From an uncultured Clostridia bacterium (GTDB taxonomy: Bacteria > Bacillota > Clostridia > TANB77 > CAG-508), in assembly GCA_934162205.1 (NCBI GenBank), contig CAKPIA010000004.1, positions 62,001 to 126,000 of the forward strand: a stretch of 64,000 nucleotides of DNA. Direction: 5' to 3'. The first letter of the stretch is position 1. Each line of letters begins with the position of its first letter. The translations under genes and the position numbers were made by a program. Of this stretch, positions 8,189 to 16,840 are shown in pieces. The notes under the pieces were generated by a model. That model made no database searches. It was given only the letters and a program-made list of their open reading frames with translations, and was not told the origin of the DNA.

Positions 8189-9923
8189 AATTTTCTTTAT
8201 TATTATCTTTATCATTTTTATCATTAGTTTTATTCTCATTTTCTTTATCTTTTTTATTCTCATTATTATCTTGAGATTTTTTTACTTTTTTAGTTCCTTT
8301 TAAAACAACTCTTTGCATTGCATTATACGTATCTTTTGATAATAATGTTTTAGATACAACAACTCCATTTAAATTTAAAATTTTATAAGTTTCTGTTATT
8401 AATCCATTTACACCTTTTTGTTGAATTTTTTCTGTTCCTTCTTCTATAGTACTATCATTAATATATTTTGTTTTATATGGTATTGCAGATACTGTTCTTG
8501 TTTCAAAAGTAACTGTATAATCATTTTCTTCTTTTACACCATATAAAGAAATTTTTGCAATTCCACTATTTAAAGATGCTTCTATTTTAACTGGATATTT
8601 TCTATTATTTTTAAATTTAAAATCTTGTGATCCATACACTACAGTAGCATCTCTTCCTGCTGGTAAGTATGATGTAACAAATTGATGATTTCTTCTTTCC
8701 GTAATTTCTAAATTAGCTAACAACACTGTATTATACAATGTTGAAGAAATCTGACAAATTCCTCCTCCTAATCCATCTACCACTTCACCATTAGAATAAA
8801 TCTTTGCCTCTTTATATCCAGCAGAAATCGTTCTCTCTCCAACAATCTTATTGTATGAAAACTCTTCATCTGGCATTAATACAACACCATTAATTTTATT
8901 TATTGCAAGCTGTAAATTTGTTGTTCTATTAGTATTTGTTTTATCATATTTAGTTGTAAATGTTGAAAGTAAATTAGGGAAAGCTTCTGTTCCAATTTTA
9001 TTTATAGTCATTTCTGGTTTTGTAATTTTTAAAGGTATTGTATACTCTTCTTTTTCTTCACTACTTATAATTTGTTTTGCTTCTTCTATATTAAAATCTA
9101 CTCCGTCAACTTCTGCATGAATCTCAAAAGGTTCTTTATTATAATAAGCATCTTGTGGTTCTTTATAAATTTCATCATGAATTTTTTGTAAATCTATTTC
9201 TTCTGGTTTTATTACTTCAACAGGTATTTCAATATACTCCTGATTTATATTTTTATTATTTAATTTTTCATAAATTAATTCTAATAATTTTTCCGAATTA
9301 ACAACTAATCCTTCTTTTCCTTTAGTTATTATTAAGTTACTATCTTCTATATAATAACTTGTTTCAACTAATGCTCCAGGTAAATTAGCTCCTATATCTT
9401 TAATTAATTTTTCAGTTTCTTCTTCATTAATTATTACTTTAGTTTCTATATCTTTTTTTCCTATTAATGAAAATAATATATTATAATTATTTATAATAAT
9501 ATTACCATTTCTACCAATTCCATAAGCATCTTCTATTGCCTTATTAGTATCAAATTTTGCATCTATTACTTTAGGATTTATTGTTGATTCATATTCACCA
9601 TATATAACTTTAATTTCTTTATTTATTTTTTCATCAAGAACATTTTCTACCTTTGCTTTAGCCTCATCTTTTGATAATCCTGATATATCAATATTATTTA
9701 TCGAAACACCAGTCATTATATTTTCATTATTTATATTTAATAATGAAAATATTGTAGAAAATATAGCAAAAATAACTAAAATAAATATTATTAATATAAT
9801 TATAAAAATATTTCTTTTTCTTCTTGCATTTATTTTTTTTACTTCTTCATAATCATTATATGGATTTTGTTTTTTTATTTTTTCATTACTATCTTCTATT
9901 TTCTTTTTTTCTATATCATCCAT
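8187..9923 (-). CDS. VanW-family cell-wall protein with G5 domain
   Basis: The 578-aa protein has a charged cytoplasmic N-terminus (~1-38), one membrane span (IFIIILIIFILVIFAIF), and two peptidoglycan-binding-like repeats (~70-270; GVSINNIDISGLSKDEA begins the first). A VanW domain follows (~330-450; MPDEEFSYNKIVGERT, then GGGICQISSTLYN and RRNHQFVTSYLPAGRDATV), then a G5-type domain (~465-540) and a low-complexity Lys/Asn/Asp tail. This is the YoaR layout, common in Clostridia and linked to cell-envelope maintenance. The biochemical role of VanW remains unknown. The gene is monocistronic. Confidence 0.88.
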   Translation of the reverse strand: MDDIEKKKIEDSNEKIKKQNPYNDYEEVKKINARRKRNIFIIILIIFILVIFAIFSTIFSLLNINNENIMTGVSINNIDISGLSKDEAKAKVENVLDEKINKEIKVIYGEYESTINPKVIDAKFDTNKAIEDAYGIGRNGNIIINNYNILFSLIGKKDIETKVIINEEETEKLIKDIGANLPGALVETSYYIEDSNLIITKGKEGLVVNSEKLLELIYEKLNNKNINQEYIEIPVEVIKPEEIDLQKIHDEIYKEPQDAYYNKEPFEIHAEVDGVDFNIEEAKQIISSEEKEEYTIPLKITKPEMTINKIGTEAFPNLLSTFTTKYDKTNTNRTTNLQLAINKINGVVLMPDEEFSYNKIVGERTISAGYKEAKIYSNGEVVDGLGGGICQISSTLYNTVLLANLEITERRNHQFVTSYLPAGRDATVVYGSQDFKFKNNRKYPVKIEASLNSGIAKISLYGVKEENDYTVTFETRTVSAIPYKTKYINDSTIEEGTEKIQQKGVNGLITETYKILNLNGVVVSKTLLSKDTYNAMQRVVLKGTKKVKKSQDNNENKKDKENENKTNDKNDKDNNKEN

Positions 9924-10103
9924 AAAATTCTCCTTTATAAATGTTTTTTCATTAAAATATTATCATATTCTATGTTTTTTTACAATAATTTATATTATTA
10001 TTATATTAATATCTATGTTTTTTATCTATGTTTTAGTACCATTTATTAATTATAAAATTTTTAAACTTTTTTGTAATTTTTTATACTTTTTTTTCAAAAA
10101 TAC

Positions 10104-10132
10104 TTGAACAATGTATAATTTAATATTATAAT
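10104..10132 (+). promoter_or_regulatory. promoter of the CBM-like gene
   Basis: TTGAAC at 10104-10109 and TATAAT at 10127-10132 with 17 bp between them, 35 bp upstream of the start codon, which has an AAGGAGA ribosome binding site. Confidence 0.65.
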
Positions 10133-10167
10133 GTTGCTAACTAAAGATAAATTAAGGAGATTTTTAC

Positions 10168-10635
10168 ATGGAATTAACAAAGAATATATTTTTTAATACA
10201 GATAAATTAATTGAAAATACTAAAATAAAGATATCTTACACAGGTAAGTTTTTTCAAGATGGATCAGAAGATGTTTATATACATTATGGTTTTGGAATAA
10301 ACTGGGATAATCTTAATGATATAAAAATGGAAAAAACAGAATTAGGTTTTCAAGCTGAAATAGATTTAACAAATAGCGAAACATTTAACTTCTGTTTTAA
10401 AAATGGTTCTGAACAATGGGATAATAACGAAGGACAAAATTATATTTTTCCTATAGAAAAAGCCCAAAATGAACTTATTGCATTAGATAATGAATTTAAT
10501 TCAATAGGAACGGTTAGAAAACTTAGACGTTCTTATTTATGGAGCAAAAAAGTACGTTTAGCAGTATATAAACTAATTACTTATTTACCAAAAATAATAT
10601 CTGGTAATTATAGAAGAAGAGTAACTGAACAATAA
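10168..10635 (+). CDS. carbohydrate-binding (CBM25/26-like) domain protein
   Basis: The 155-aa cytoplasmic protein has a starch/glycogen-binding beta-sandwich look over residues ~18-100: KISYTGKFFQDGSEDVYIHY, then GFGINWDN, GFQAEIDLTNSETFNFCF and NGSEQWDNNEGQNY. The aromatic and Asn/Asp pattern (WDN, FCFKNG, WDNNEGQNY) is typical of CBM25-like modules and of the N-termini of some glycogen-metabolism enzymes. The C-terminal ~50 residues are basic and may bind nucleic acid or another protein. No catalytic domain is attached. A role in storage-polysaccharide handling is a guess. Confidence 0.6.
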   Translation: MELTKNIFFNTDKLIENTKIKISYTGKFFQDGSEDVYIHYGFGINWDNLNDIKMEKTELGFQAEIDLTNSETFNFCFKNGSEQWDNNEGQNYIFPIEKAQNELIALDNEFNSIGTVRKLRRSYLWSKKVRLAVYKLITYLPKIISGNYRRRVTEQ

Positions 10636-10640
10636 TAAAA

Positions 10641-10672
10641 AAAACAAAAAGCTTAATGCTTTTTGTTTTTTT
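10641..10672. terminator. bidirectional terminator
   Basis: AAAACAAAAAGC (10641-10652) pairs with GCTTTTTGTTTT (10658-10669). It serves the convergent CBM-like and SDR genes. Confidence 0.8.
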
Positions 10673-11402
10673 ATATTATTACCCATCCCCCATTTGGAGA
10701 AATTACTTGCCCTGTTGTAAAATTGTCATCAATAAGCCATTCCACACATTTTGCTATATCTACAGGAGTTCCTATTTTTCCCAAAGGAGTTACATCCTGT
10801 AATTCTTTTAATTCTTCCTCCGTCAAGTTTTTATTCATATCAGTATCTATAGCACCTGGAGCAATTGAATTTACCCTTATATTTGATGGTCCTAATTCCT
10901 TTGCTAATCCTTTAGTCAACCCATCTACTCCTGCTTTTGAAACAGAATAAAGAACTTCTAAAGAACTTCCTACCATTCCCCATATAGAAGAAATATTTAT
11001 AATACAACCATTTTTATTATGAACCATATTAGGTATTACTTCTTGACACATCATAAATGCTGAATATAAATTAGAATTTATTACTTTATTCCAATCTTCA
11101 TCTGTTTCATCTACAAACATTTTATATTCTGCTATTCCTGCATTATTTATTAAAATATCTACTTTTCCATATTTTTCTATAGCAAATTTTATTAAGTCAT
11201 GGCCTTCTTTTCTCTTAGTCATATCTGCTTTAAAAATATCTATATCTATACTTTCTAATTTTAATTCTTCTTGTAGTTTTATTGCTTCTATTTCAGATTG
11301 ATTATAATTTGCAACTACTTTTATTCCTTTTTTTGCTAATCTTTTTGCTATTTCTCTTCCAATTCCTCTGGAAGCTCCTGTAACTATAGCTACTTTTTGC
11401 AT
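10671..11402 (-). CDS. short-chain dehydrogenase/reductase, FabG-like
   Basis: This 243-aa classical SDR has the NAD(P)-binding TGASRGIG at residues 9-16, NNAG at ~87, the catalytic Ser in INISSIWG, and the YSVSK catalytic Tyr/Lys. The C-terminal NGGWVII resembles the substrate-loop end of 3-oxoacyl-ACP reductases. It stands alone rather than in a fatty-acid operon, so FabG function is likely but a different ketone or sugar substrate cannot be excluded. The start ATG is preceded by GAAAGGAA. It lies downstream of a tRNA cluster on the same strand. Confidence 0.82.
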   Translation of the reverse strand: MQKVAIVTGASRGIGREIAKRLAKKGIKVVANYNQSEIEAIKLQEELKLESIDIDIFKADMTKRKEGHDLIKFAIEKYGKVDILINNAGIAEYKMFVDETDEDWNKVINSNLYSAFMMCQEVIPNMVHNKNGCIINISSIWGMVGSSLEVLYSVSKAGVDGLTKGLAKELGPSNIRVNSIAPGAIDTDMNKNLTEEELKELQDVTPLGKIGTPVDIAKCVEWLIDDNFTTGQVISPNGGWVII

Positions 11403-11482
11403 ATTTTTTCCTTTCTTAATTATAAAAATTATAAAACAAATTTTATTTTTTAAATATTTTTTATTTTCTATATTTATAATAT

Positions 11483-11523
11483 AAAAAAAGCCAATAATTA
11501 AGAGTTATCTCAAAACTATTGAC
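11483..11523 (-). terminator. terminator of the Lys-Glu-Thr tRNA cluster
   Basis: On the minus strand GTCAATA pairs with TATTGGC (one G-T pair) and is followed by seven T. Confidence 0.5.
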
Positions 11524-11531
11524 CTTTATTA

Positions 11532-11607
<76 letters not shown>

Positions 11608-11611
11608 GTCA

Positions 11612-11686
11612 TGGTGACCCGTACGGGAATCGAACCCATGTCTCCGCCGTGAAAGGGCGATGTCTTAACCGCTTGACCAACGGGCC
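11612..11686 (-). tRNA. tRNA-Glu (anticodon TTC)
   Basis: Reverse-strand cloverleaf: acceptor GGCCCGT/ACGGGTC, anticodon loop CTTTCAC (TTC), encoded CCA. It lies 4 bp from tRNA-Thr. Confidence 0.92.
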
Positions 11687-11728
11687 ATAAAAATGTAAAG
11701 AACTAAATATCAAAAATATTTAGTTCTT

Positions 11729-11804
11729 TGGTGAGCTATCCGCGACTCGAACGCGGGACAACTTGATTAAAAGTCAAGTGCTCTACCACCTGAGCTAATA
11801 GCCC
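11729..11804 (-). tRNA. tRNA-Lys (anticodon TTT)
   Basis: Reverse-strand cloverleaf: acceptor GGGCTAT/ATAGCTC, anticodon loop CTTTTAA (TTT), encoded CCA. First gene of the tRNA cluster. Confidence 0.92.
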
Positions 11805-11835
11805 AAATAATTGTGAAACGTCACAACACCTTTAT

Positions 11836-11864
11836 ATATTACAACACTTTTAATAAATTGTCAA
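11836..11864 (-). promoter_or_regulatory. promoter of the tRNA Lys-Glu-Thr cluster
   Basis: On the minus strand TTGACA (11864-11859) and TAATAT (11841-11836) are 17 bp apart and about 32 bp upstream of tRNA-Lys. Confidence 0.7.
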
Positions 11865-11945
11865 TATATTTTATAAAAATTTTTCGAATTTTATAAAATA
11901 TTTTATAAAATTCAATTTTTGTTTGTTTTTCAACACTAATTTTAA

Positions 11946-12134
11946 TTATTCTTTATTCATTTTTTCTAAAACTTCTTCTACATCTACACCATGAACAGCA
12001 CATGCTTCTTCTAAAGTTTCCATTTGTGATGCAGGACATCCTAAACAATGCATTCCTATTTCTAATAAAATATTAGCCTTATCTGGTGCTATTTCTAAAA
12101 TTTCTCCAATTGTTGTATCTTTACTTATTTTCAT
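11946..12134 (-). CDS. DUF1858 domain protein (62 aa)
   Basis: The small protein matches DUF1858 over its full length: TTIGEILEIAPDKANILLEIGM is followed by HCLGCPAS, with the conserved Cys-x-x-Cys. This domain is often found beside or fused to hybrid-cluster proteins and sulfur-relay or redox enzymes in anaerobes. The two cysteines suggest metal or redox chemistry. The start ATG has an AAAGGAGT ribosome binding site. It is a single gene transcribed away from the VirD4 operon. Confidence 0.85.
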   Translation of the reverse strand: MKISKDTTIGEILEIAPDKANILLEIGMHCLGCPASQMETLEEACAVHGVDVEEVLEKMNKE

Positions 12135-12195
12135 ATTTTTTACTCCTTTCTTTTTTTTATATTTTAATATTTTACCATAAAATTTATAAAAAGTA

Positions 12196-12224
12196 TAGAC
12201 AAAATAAAAAAAATATTATATTAT
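12196..12224 (+). promoter_or_regulatory. probable promoter of the VirD4 operon
   Basis: TAGACA at 12196-12201 and TATTAT at 12219-12224 with 17 bp spacing, about 25 bp before the first ORF of the operon. Confidence 0.5.
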
Positions 12225-12250
12225 GGAAAAAATTGTAAGGTGGTGGTTTT

Positions 12251-12409
12251 ATTTCTAGACTTATTGATTTGTTCTTTATTACTTATATTATTAATCTTTT
12301 TGTCACTTTGTATTCAATCTATTGTTTTTTTGATATAAAAATTTTCCATAATCTTCAAGGTTCAAAATTAAAAATTAAAGCAAAAAATAATAAGGAGGTT
12401 AATTATTAA
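12251..12409 (+). CDS. small membrane protein with AUU start
   Basis: A 52-aa ORF begins at ATT (12251-12253), 4-5 bases after AAGGTGGTGG. It has no in-frame ATG; the first TTG lies inside the membrane span. The product has one strongly hydrophobic segment (LIDLFFITYIINLFVTLYSI) and a basic C-terminal tail. Its TAA stop (12407-12409) overlaps the ATT start of the VirD4 gene, which is the tight spacing of translationally coupled genes. The function is unknown; context suggests a membrane component of the T4SS coupling-protein unit. Confidence 0.5.
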   Translation: MSRLIDLFFITYIINLFVTLYSIYCFFDIKIFHNLQGSKLKIKAKNNKEVNY

Positions 12410-14115
12410 AAAATTTTTTACAAGACTTTTATTTTGTCTATTATTTTTATTAATTTCTATTTATATTTTTTATAAAATTTTTTATCCTATATATTATTCA
12501 AATACAATTATTATTAGATATGGTTTAAGACCTTTTGATATATGTCAAAAAAATCCTCAAATATGGAATTATTTAAAAATATCTTTTATTATTTCTTTTA
12601 TTTTCAATAATATTTTATTAAGTAATTTTTTATTTAAAATAATTTTTAAAAATATTGTTTTTAAAAACAAATCTACAATATCAAAAAATATTTTTGATGA
12701 TAATTTAAAATTACTTATTCGGTTATAATAAAGCTTCAAATTCAAATGTTTATGTTACAGAAAAAGGACTTTTTCAAAATTTTTTAATTACAGGTACAAT
12801 TGGATCTGGAAAAACAAGTTCAGCTATGTATCCATTTACAGAACAACTAATTAAATATAATTCATTACATCCAAATAAAAAAATAGGAATGTTAATACTT
12901 GATGTAAAAGGAAATTATTATGAACAAGTATCCAAATATCTAGAAAAGTATAATTTACAAAATGATTTAATAACAATTGGTTTAAATTCCAATATTACTT
13001 ATAATCCGTTACATAAACCAAACTTAAATCCTATTGTTTTAAGTAATAGGCTAAAAACAATTTTAACTCTTTTTTCAGAAAATAATTCGGAGTCTTATTG
13101 GCTTGATAAAGTAGAACAGATAATAACTGAATGTATAAAATTATGTAGATTATACAATAATGGATATGTTACTTTTTTAGAAATCCACAAATTAGTTACT
13201 TATCCAAACTATTATATTGAAAAAATTAAAACATTAAGAGAATTATTTATTTCTTCACAATTATCTCAAAAAGATATTTATGAACTTAATTCATCATTAA
13301 ATTTTTTCGAAAAGGAATTTTTTTCATTAGATTTAAGAACTCAGTCTATTTTAAAATCCGAAATTACAAGAATAACAAATATTTTTGTTTCTGATTATAA
13401 TATTCAAAAAACTTTTTGTCCACCTAAAGAAAACTTGAGCCTATTAGGTTTTTCTGACGTAATTCAAAATGGAAAAATTGTAGTATTAAATATGAATATT
13501 GCAGAATATAGAAATTTATCTAAAATTATAGCAGCATATTTAAAATTAGATTTTCAAACTGAGATAATGACAAATCTATCAAATAACAATATAAAAACAA
13601 CAGCTTTTATATGTGATGAATATTCTGAATATGTAACAAAAAATGATTGTGAATTTTTTTCATTAAGTAGAGAAGCAAAATGTATAAATATTGTTAGCAC
13701 TCAAAGTTATTCATCTCTAAAAAACACTTTAAAAGATGAAACTTCTGTTAAAGTAATTTGTCAAAACTTAATAAATAAAATTTGGTTTAGAACAGATGAT
13801 ATTTTTACTATTGAAGAAGCCCAAAAACAATTTGGAAAAGAAGAAAAAAATAGAACTTCATATACAATTTCAGAAAATGCAAAAGAAACAAAATATAGTT
13901 ATTTTTCAAATAAGTTAAAATCAAAAGATTCTAATATATCAGAAAGTATCAATTCTTACTCTCAATTAGATTTTAAGTATGATACAAAAGTATTTACTCA
14001 AGATCTAGAAACATTTAATTCTATAGCATTTTTATCTGACGGAAATAAAATATTACCAATTTCAAAATTAAAAATGTATCCTTATTTTATAAATAATCAC
14101 CCTACAATTACATAA
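12405..14115 (+). CDS. VirD4/TraG-type coupling ATPase, read through a +1 frameshift at CGG
   Basis: Translation starts at ATT 12405, 6 bases after AAGGAGG; the whole pre-shift frame (105 codons) contains no ATG, GTG or TTG. Residues ~1-30 and ~60-80 are membrane spans, then the frame meets CGG at 12720-12722 followed by TTA TAA. Skipping C12720 gives LLIGYNKASNSNVYVTEKG, then QNFLITGTIGSGKTSS, a perfect Walker A. Walker B is TTAFICDEYSEYV. The rest (to 14115) is a typical VirD4 P-loop coupling protein, which delivers substrate to a T4SS channel. The operon continues with VirB2-, VirB6- and PrgI-like genes. A pseudogene caused by a real indel or an assembly error is the alternative, but three more genes here break at exactly the same codon. 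Confidence 0.8.
12720..12722 (+). other. CGG +1 frameshift site in VirD4
   Basis: Frame 0 reads CTT ATT CGG TTA TAA. The +1 frame after ATT reads GGT TAT AAT AAA GCT and continues into Walker A. No Shine-Dalgarno-like stimulator lies just upstream. Confidence 0.8.
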
Positions 14116-14128
14116 AGGAGGAATGTTA

Positions 14129-14458
14129 ATGCAAAACAAAAAAATTTATTATTTGATTTTTATTTTATTATTTTTTATACTATTAATTTTCGTATTATCT
14201 ACTAATATATATGCCGCAGAACCTAAGCTGGTAAAAACAATAACTAAAGCTTTTGAAAAAATTAAAGACTGGGTATTAAAAATTGCGACTCCTGCTGCAG
14301 CAGTTGCAGTTGCTACAGGAATATTTATGAAAAAATTTAGCTTTGGTGATGAAGAAAGAATGAGAATAGGCAAAAAATTAGTAAGAAATTCTTTATTCTC
14401 TTATGCCTTTTTATTAGCAATAGATCTTATTTTAGGTGCCATAGAATCATTAATATAA
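14129..14458 (+). CDS. VirB2/TrbC-like pilin
   Basis: About 109 aa. A signal-peptide-like N-terminus (KKIYYLIFILLFFILLIFVLS, then AAEPK) is followed by a short amphipathic part and two hydrophobic segments (PAAAVAVATGIFM and SLFSYAFLLAIDLILGAI) joined by a charged loop (KKFSFGDEERMRIGKKL). This is the layout of VirB2/TrbC pilins. The second ATG (14129) is preferred because it lies 7 bases after AAAGGAGG. It sits 13 bp after VirD4 and 14 bp before the VirB6-like gene, within one operon. Confidence 0.7.
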   Translation: MQNKKIYYLIFILLFFILLIFVLSTNIYAAEPKLVKTITKAFEKIKDWVLKIATPAAAVAVATGIFMKKFSFGDEERMRIGKKLVRNSLFSYAFLLAIDLILGAIESLI

Positions 14459-14472
14459 TAGGAGGTTAATTA

Positions 14473-15348
14473 TTGGAAAATATATCAAATAACAATATTA
14501 CAACTACTATAATTGACACAATTAATACTATTTTTCAAAATCTATTTTCTTCTATTGATAATAGTCTATACTCTGTTCTTGATGATATAACTTTTATTAA
14601 TAACAATATTTTAGATGATCCTTATTTTGACAAAATTTTTGGTTCTTCATCTTCTAATGGAATACTACTTATAGCAAATTCATTATTATTAGGTTTTTTA
14701 TTATATTTTGGTATAAAATATTTATTTTCAAATCTTACATATTCACAAATAGAGTCACCTAAGCAATTTATTTTTAAAATAATTATATTTGGAATATTAA
14801 TGAATTTTTCCGGAACAATTGTTGAACAATCTATAACTATTTTATCTAATATATCTTTAGCAATAAGAGAACTAGGAAAATCTCTATTTAATACAGATAT
14901 ATGTTTTTCCACTTTAATAAATAAAATAAATAATAATATTTCTATAAATACATCTTCATTAAATATTTTTTCAATTGATGGTTTAATAAAAGGTGTAATG
15001 AGTTTATCATTATTAAATTTAGTCTTTTCTTATTCATTAAGATATATAATAATAAAAGTATTTATTTTATTAACTCCATTTGCTTTTTTATCTTTATCTT
15101 TAGAAAAAACATCTTGGTTTTTTAAAGCTTGGTTACGAAATTATTTTTCTTTATTTTTTATTCAAATTATAGTTTCATTAATATTAGTTATTTTATTTTC
15201 TATGAATTATTCTGATAAACTTGTCATTAAATTTATTTATGTTGGAGGTATTTATGCATTAATAAAAGCAAATTCTATAGTTAAAGAATTTATTGGAGGT
15301 TTATCCACAAATTTTTCATTAAATGTTAATAACTTGATTAAAAAATAA
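14473..15348 (+). CDS. VirB6/TrbL-like polytopic membrane protein
   Basis: The 291-aa protein begins at TTG after TAGGAGG. It has a soluble Asn/Ile-rich N-terminus and then about six hydrophobic helices, with the segment SYSLRYIIIKVFILLTPFAF and the conserved WFFKAWLRNYFSLFF loop. This matches VirB6/TrbL inner-membrane channel components (FKxWLxxf motif). It probably forms the membrane pore with the PrgI-like protein encoded next. It is shorter than the VirB6 proteins of the second T4SS and lacks their long cytoplasmic tails. Confidence 0.7.
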   Translation: MENISNNNITTTIIDTINTIFQNLFSSIDNSLYSVLDDITFINNNILDDPYFDKIFGSSSSNGILLIANSLLLGFLLYFGIKYLFSNLTYSQIESPKQFIFKIIIFGILMNFSGTIVEQSITILSNISLAIRELGKSLFNTDICFSTLINKINNNISINTSSLNIFSIDGLIKGVMSLSLLNLVFSYSLRYIIIKVFILLTPFAFLSLSLEKTSWFFKAWLRNYFSLFFIQIIVSLILVILFSMNYSDKLVIKFIYVGGIYALIKANSIVKEFIGGLSTNFSLNVNNLIKK

Positions 15349-15400
15349 TTTTTTAATACTTTTAACTAATTTATATTTTCAATTTTAAAGGAGGATACAA

Positions 15401-15688
15401 ATGAAATTTATATTTCCACAAAACTATGATTTTAATACCAAAATTTTGGGTTTTATAGATTATTCTACTGCTTTTTTAAATATAATTTTTGCGATAATTT
15501 TATGCTTTTTTTTACATATTTTTATTAAAAATTTATCAATAAAAATCTTCATTTTTATTACATTTTATTTTCCTCTGTTTTTATTTAGTTTACTGGGATT
15601 GAACGGTGAAAAAATCACATATTTTTTTGTATATATTTTTAAGTATTTTTTTAAACCAAAATTGTATTTATATAAAAAATTTTTTTAA
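15401..15688 (+). CDS. PrgI-family T4SS membrane protein
   Basis: The 95-aa protein begins MKFIFPQNYDF and has two closely spaced hydrophobic hairpins (~25-45 and ~48-68), a short GLNGEK turn and a C-terminal FKYFFKPKLYLYKKFF stretch. That is the typical PrgI-family pattern, a small two-helix protein always next to VirB4 or VirB6 in Gram-positive T4SS loci. AAAGGAGG precedes the ATG. It is the last T4SS gene of this operon. The matching VirB4 genes are on the opposite strand beyond dnaC and gyrA. Confidence 0.75.
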   Translation: MKFIFPQNYDFNTKILGFIDYSTAFLNIIFAIILCFFLHIFIKNLSIKIFIFITFYFPLFLFSLLGLNGEKITYFFVYIFKYFFKPKLYLYKKFF

Positions 15689-15785
15689 AGTTATATATAC
15701 ATGTTTTTCTAGTTTTAATCATTTATTTTTTAACATTTTACTGTAATTATGTTAATTTATCTCTTTAAATCTTATTATTTTATAT

Positions 15786-15815
15786 TTGCATTTTATATAT
15801 AATACATGATATAAT
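15786..15815 (+). promoter_or_regulatory. promoter of dnaD-dnaC
   Basis: TTGCAT at 15786-15791 and TATAAT at 15810-15815, 18 bp apart, 50 bp upstream of the dnaD start. Confidence 0.55.
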
Positions 15816-15864
15816 TCTACAAAGTTAGATTTTATCTTACTTATTTTGTTTTAGGGAGAAAGCT

Positions 15865-16830
15865 ATGAAATTAGAACAATCAGAAAAATCTTTATTATTT
15901 TCAGAAACATCTTTACCAGATGTATTTTTCGCTGAACATTTATCACAAATGCCAGGAGAGTATATAAAAATATATTTATATATGTTTTTTTTATCTAAAT
16001 ATAATAAAGATATAAAATTAAATGACTTATCAAAAAAACTATCATTACCATTAAAAACAATTAATGATGGTATTAAATTTTTAGAAGATAATAATTTTAT
16101 TATTAAAAAAACTACTGGTTTTATATTAGTAAATTTACAAGAAGAAACACTACATAAATTATATTCTCCAAATTTAGCTATATCTCCAGAAAAAATTAAA
16201 GAAAACTCTAAAAACCAAGCAAGATCAAAAGCAATTGAACATATTAATAATAAATATTTTCAAGGAATTATGGGACCATCTTGGTATAATGATATTGATT
16301 TATGGTTTAGAAAATATAACTTTGATGAGCAAGTAATGATAGCATTATTTGATTATTGTTTTAATAGATCTGCACTACATAAAAATTATGTTCAAACAGT
16401 CGCTGAAGCTTGGGGATTAAATAAAATTCAAACATGGAACGATTTAGATTTATATTATCAAAAACAAGAAAAAATAAATAAAATTAAGAAAACAATCTCT
16501 AAAAAATTAGGTAGAAGAGATAACTTAACACAATACGAAGAAGCTTATATTGAAAAATGGGTATTTGATTATGGATATGAATTAGATGTTATTGAAATTG
16601 CTTTAAAAAGAACAACATTTAAATCTAGTGTTAGTTTTGAATATTTAAATAATGTTATTACAGATTGGCATGACAGAAATCTTAAAAATCCTAATGAAGT
16701 TTTAAACTTTTTAGAAGAACGAAAACAACAAACAAAAGATATTAAAAACTTAGAGAAAAAAGTTTCAAAAAATAATTATGAACAAAGACAATATGATAAT
16801 TTAGACTTTTTATATGCAAACAAAAAATAA
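15865..16830 (+). CDS. dnaD: DnaD/DnaB-like replication initiation protein
   Basis: The 321-aa protein has an N-terminal winged-helix region (~30-105; LSKKLSLPLKTINDGIKFLE then NNFIIKK) and two helical DnaD domains. The second domain (~200-285) carries KLGRRDNLTQYEEAYIEKW, then IEIALKRT and YLNNVITDWHDRNL, close to the YxxxIxxW signature of DnaD/DnaB family primosomal proteins. It should help load the replicative helicase at oriC together with the next gene. The two genes overlap by reading frame start (dnaC ATG lies 11 bp after this stop). It is transcribed head-on to the inferred leftward replication fork. Confidence 0.85.
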   Translation: MKLEQSEKSLLFSETSLPDVFFAEHLSQMPGEYIKIYLYMFFLSKYNKDIKLNDLSKKLSLPLKTINDGIKFLEDNNFIIKKTTGFILVNLQEETLHKLYSPNLAISPEKIKENSKNQARSKAIEHINNKYFQGIMGPSWYNDIDLWFRKYNFDEQVMIALFDYCFNRSALHKNYVQTVAEAWGLNKIQTWNDLDLYYQKQEKINKIKKTISKKLGRRDNLTQYEEAYIEKWVFDYGYELDVIEIALKRTTFKSSVSFEYLNNVITDWHDRNLKNPNEVLNFLEERKQQTKDIKNLEKKVSKNNYEQRQYDNLDFLYANKK

Positions 16831-16840
16831 AGGAGAATAT

